Shown: piece by piece, positions 5,340 to 6,293 of the stretch
Layout: each line of letters starts with the position of its first letter
Position numbering within the stretch: position 1 is the stretch's first letter
NCBI GenBank assembly: GCA_001773975.1
Contig: MEYI01000028.1
Location: forward strand, 163 to 6,455
DNA from: Candidatus Azambacteria bacterium RBG_16_47_10
GTDB taxonomy: Bacteria > Patescibacteriota > Minisyncoccia > GWC2-36-17 > WO2-46-25
Direction of reading: 5' to 3'
Length of the DNA stretch: 6,293 bases
The notes under the pieces: generated by a model
The model's input: only the letters and a program-made list of their open reading frames with translations
Databases searched by the model: none
Told to the model about the DNA's origin: nothing
Position numbers and translations under genes: made by a program

Positions 5340-6293
5340 ATGGACACAATACAGCGATATAATAAACGGATGCGAAACATTTCTCCTATGCTGTGGAGAA
5401 CAATCGCGCATATCGAAGAATTAAAAGGACAATGGATCGCGGGAGCGCGTCTGAGTCCGCAGGCGCTCGGGCGGCTCAAGAAGTCGGTATTGATCACGTC
5501 CACCGGCGCATCAACGCGTATTGAAGGAGCAAAATTGTCCGATGAGGAAGTGGAAAGACTCATGCGCGGTTTGAAGACAAGGAAATCAACTGATCGCGAC
5601 GAGCAGGAGGTGCGTGGATATTACGAGTTGCTTGAGCGTGTGTTTGAGGGGTGGAAACGTATGCTGTTCTCTGAAGATGGTATCAAGCGATTTCATCAGG
5701 ACTTATTACAGTATGTGAAAAAAGATGCGGTGCATCGCGGAAAGTACAAGACGGAAGAAAATCGGGTGGTCATGGTTGATCCTTCCGGAAAATCGGTTGG
5801 CGTATTGTTTGAAGCGACGCCCCCGCATTATACGTCGCAGGAGATGTGGGAGCTTATCGCGTGGACATCACGCGCGCTTGGCGAGCGCGTGCATCATCCG
5901 CTGCTGGTGATCGGGAATTTCATTGTTGAATTTTTAGCGATCCACCCGTTTCAGGACGGCAATGGGCGAATCTCGCGCGCGCTTACCAATCTTTTGCTGC
6001 TGAAAGAAGGATATGAATATATGCCGTATGTATCGCATGAGAAATTGATCGAAGATAATAAGCCCGAGTATTATGTTGCACTGCGGACGAGCCAGAAGAC
6101 ATTCATCCGAGACCATGCGCCCGATTTCAATCCGCACAAAAAAGAAACGATCGAACCGTGGCTAGCTTTCTTTTTTTCCGTGCTGGAGGAGCAGGCGGCG
6201 CAGGCGGTGGAATTACTTTCGAAAGAAAACATTGAGAAGATATTATCGCAAAAGCAGCTTTTAGTATGGGCGTATATCGAGTCCGTTCCCGAG
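5340..6293 (+). CDS. Fic-domain protein (predicted AMP-transferase), 3' end cut off
   Basis: The frame stays open for 318 codons to the window edge. The core motif is intact: HPFQDGNGRISR at 202-213, with catalytic His202, Asp206, the anion-binding GNG and Arg210/Arg213. An N-terminal inhibitory motif [S/T]xxxE[G/N] is present as STRIEG (58-63); Glu62 is expected to pair with Arg213 and block productive ATP binding, as in class II Fic proteins. The flap that docks target proteins is at about 134-165 (GKYKTEENRVV ... FEATPPHYT). Residues after about 295 look like the start of a C-terminal helical, possibly winged-helix, domain. Fic enzymes usually attach AMP to a hydroxyl side chain of a target protein; the target is unknown. 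No Doc-type antitoxin gene is seen upstream, as fits built-in inhibition. In-frame stop TGA at 5331-5333 makes ATG 5340 the earliest ATG; ATG 5370 is possible. There is no Shine-Dalgarno sequence. Confidence 0.92.
   Translation, partial: MDTIQRYNKRMRNISPMLWRTIAHIEELKGQWIAGARLSPQALGRLKKSVLITSTGASTRIEGAKLSDEEVERLMRGLKTRKSTDRDEQEVRGYYELLERVFEGWKRMLFSEDGIKRFHQDLLQYVKKDAVHRGKYKTEENRVVMVDPSGKSVGVLFEATPPHYTSQEMWELIAWTSRALGERVHHPLLVIGNFIVEFLAIHPFQDGNGRISRALTNLLLLKEGYEYMPYVSHEKLIEDNKPEYYVALRTSQKTFIRDHAPDFNPHKKETIEPWLAFFFSVLEEQAAQAVELLSKENIEKILSQKQLLVWAYIESVPE

Noticed and set aside
4858..5349. A 163-codon open frame on the minus strand across the peptidase gene and the Fic promoter
   Set aside because: It lies opposite a well-recognised peptidase gene, its translation shows no family features, and it is best explained as a shadow of the sense codons.
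5725..5910. A short plus-strand frame within the Fic gene
   Set aside because: It is out of frame with the Fic coding sequence, is rich in Arg and Cys in an implausible way, and the Fic frame accounts for the whole region.
1..6293. Use of genetic code 25 (TGA as glycine), as in some Patescibacteria
   Set aside because: TGA ends both glycosyltransferase genes at the expected family lengths, and the recognised domains contain no internal TGA.
1..6293. tRNA, rRNA, CRISPR array, insertion sequence or prophage signals
   Set aside because: No cloverleaf-like gap, spaced repeats, transposase or phage gene is visible, and the non-coding gaps are too small to hold most of these.

Overview
The window looks like a compact stretch of bacterial chromosome. 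All protein genes lie on the plus strand, and the gaps between them are 71 bases or less. TGA and TAG both end genes in sensible places, so the standard bacterial code fits. No start codon has a well-spaced Shine-Dalgarno sequence. The mix of GT4 glycosyltransferases, a FAD-linked oxidase without Fe-S domains, a VTT membrane protein, an anchored C39-like peptidase and a Fic protein would suit a Patescibacteria (Candidate Phyla Radiation) genome. That placement is inference from style and gene content; there is no marker gene here to prove it.

Layout. Bases 1-996 hold the 3' part of a glycosyltransferase gene whose start lies before the window. It overlaps by four bases (ATGA) a complete GT4 glycosyltransferase (993-2027). 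This pair is probably the tail of a surface-glycan or glycolipid cluster. A 63-base gap with a small perfect inverted repeat leads to a complete FAD-linked oxidase of the GlcD/D-lactate dehydrogenase type (2091-3743). A 25-base gap is followed by a VTT/SNARE-associated integral membrane protein (3769-4431). Three bases later comes a membrane-anchored C39-like cysteine peptidase (4435-5268). A 71-base gap then carries the clearest promoter in the window (TTGACC, 17 bases, TATAAT), built over a 10-bp tandem repeat. It drives a Fic-domain gene (5340-6293) that runs off the right edge.

How the parts may work together. The first five genes could be read as one or two co-directional transcripts: glycan assembly, then an oxidase with two envelope proteins. 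The peptidase and VTT protein are nearly contiguous and both belong to the membrane, so they are probably co-translated. The Fic gene has its own promoter and looks like a separate unit. It keeps all catalytic residues and an N-terminal auto-inhibitory motif, so it is predicted to be an active but self-restrained AMP-transferase.

I see no tRNA, rRNA, CRISPR array, insertion sequence or convincing terminator. The most interesting points are the repeat-built Fic promoter with its overlapping short upstream frame, the 12-bp perfect hairpin inside the peptidase linker, and the general lack of Shine-Dalgarno sequences. Nothing here amounts to a clearly new multi-gene system.
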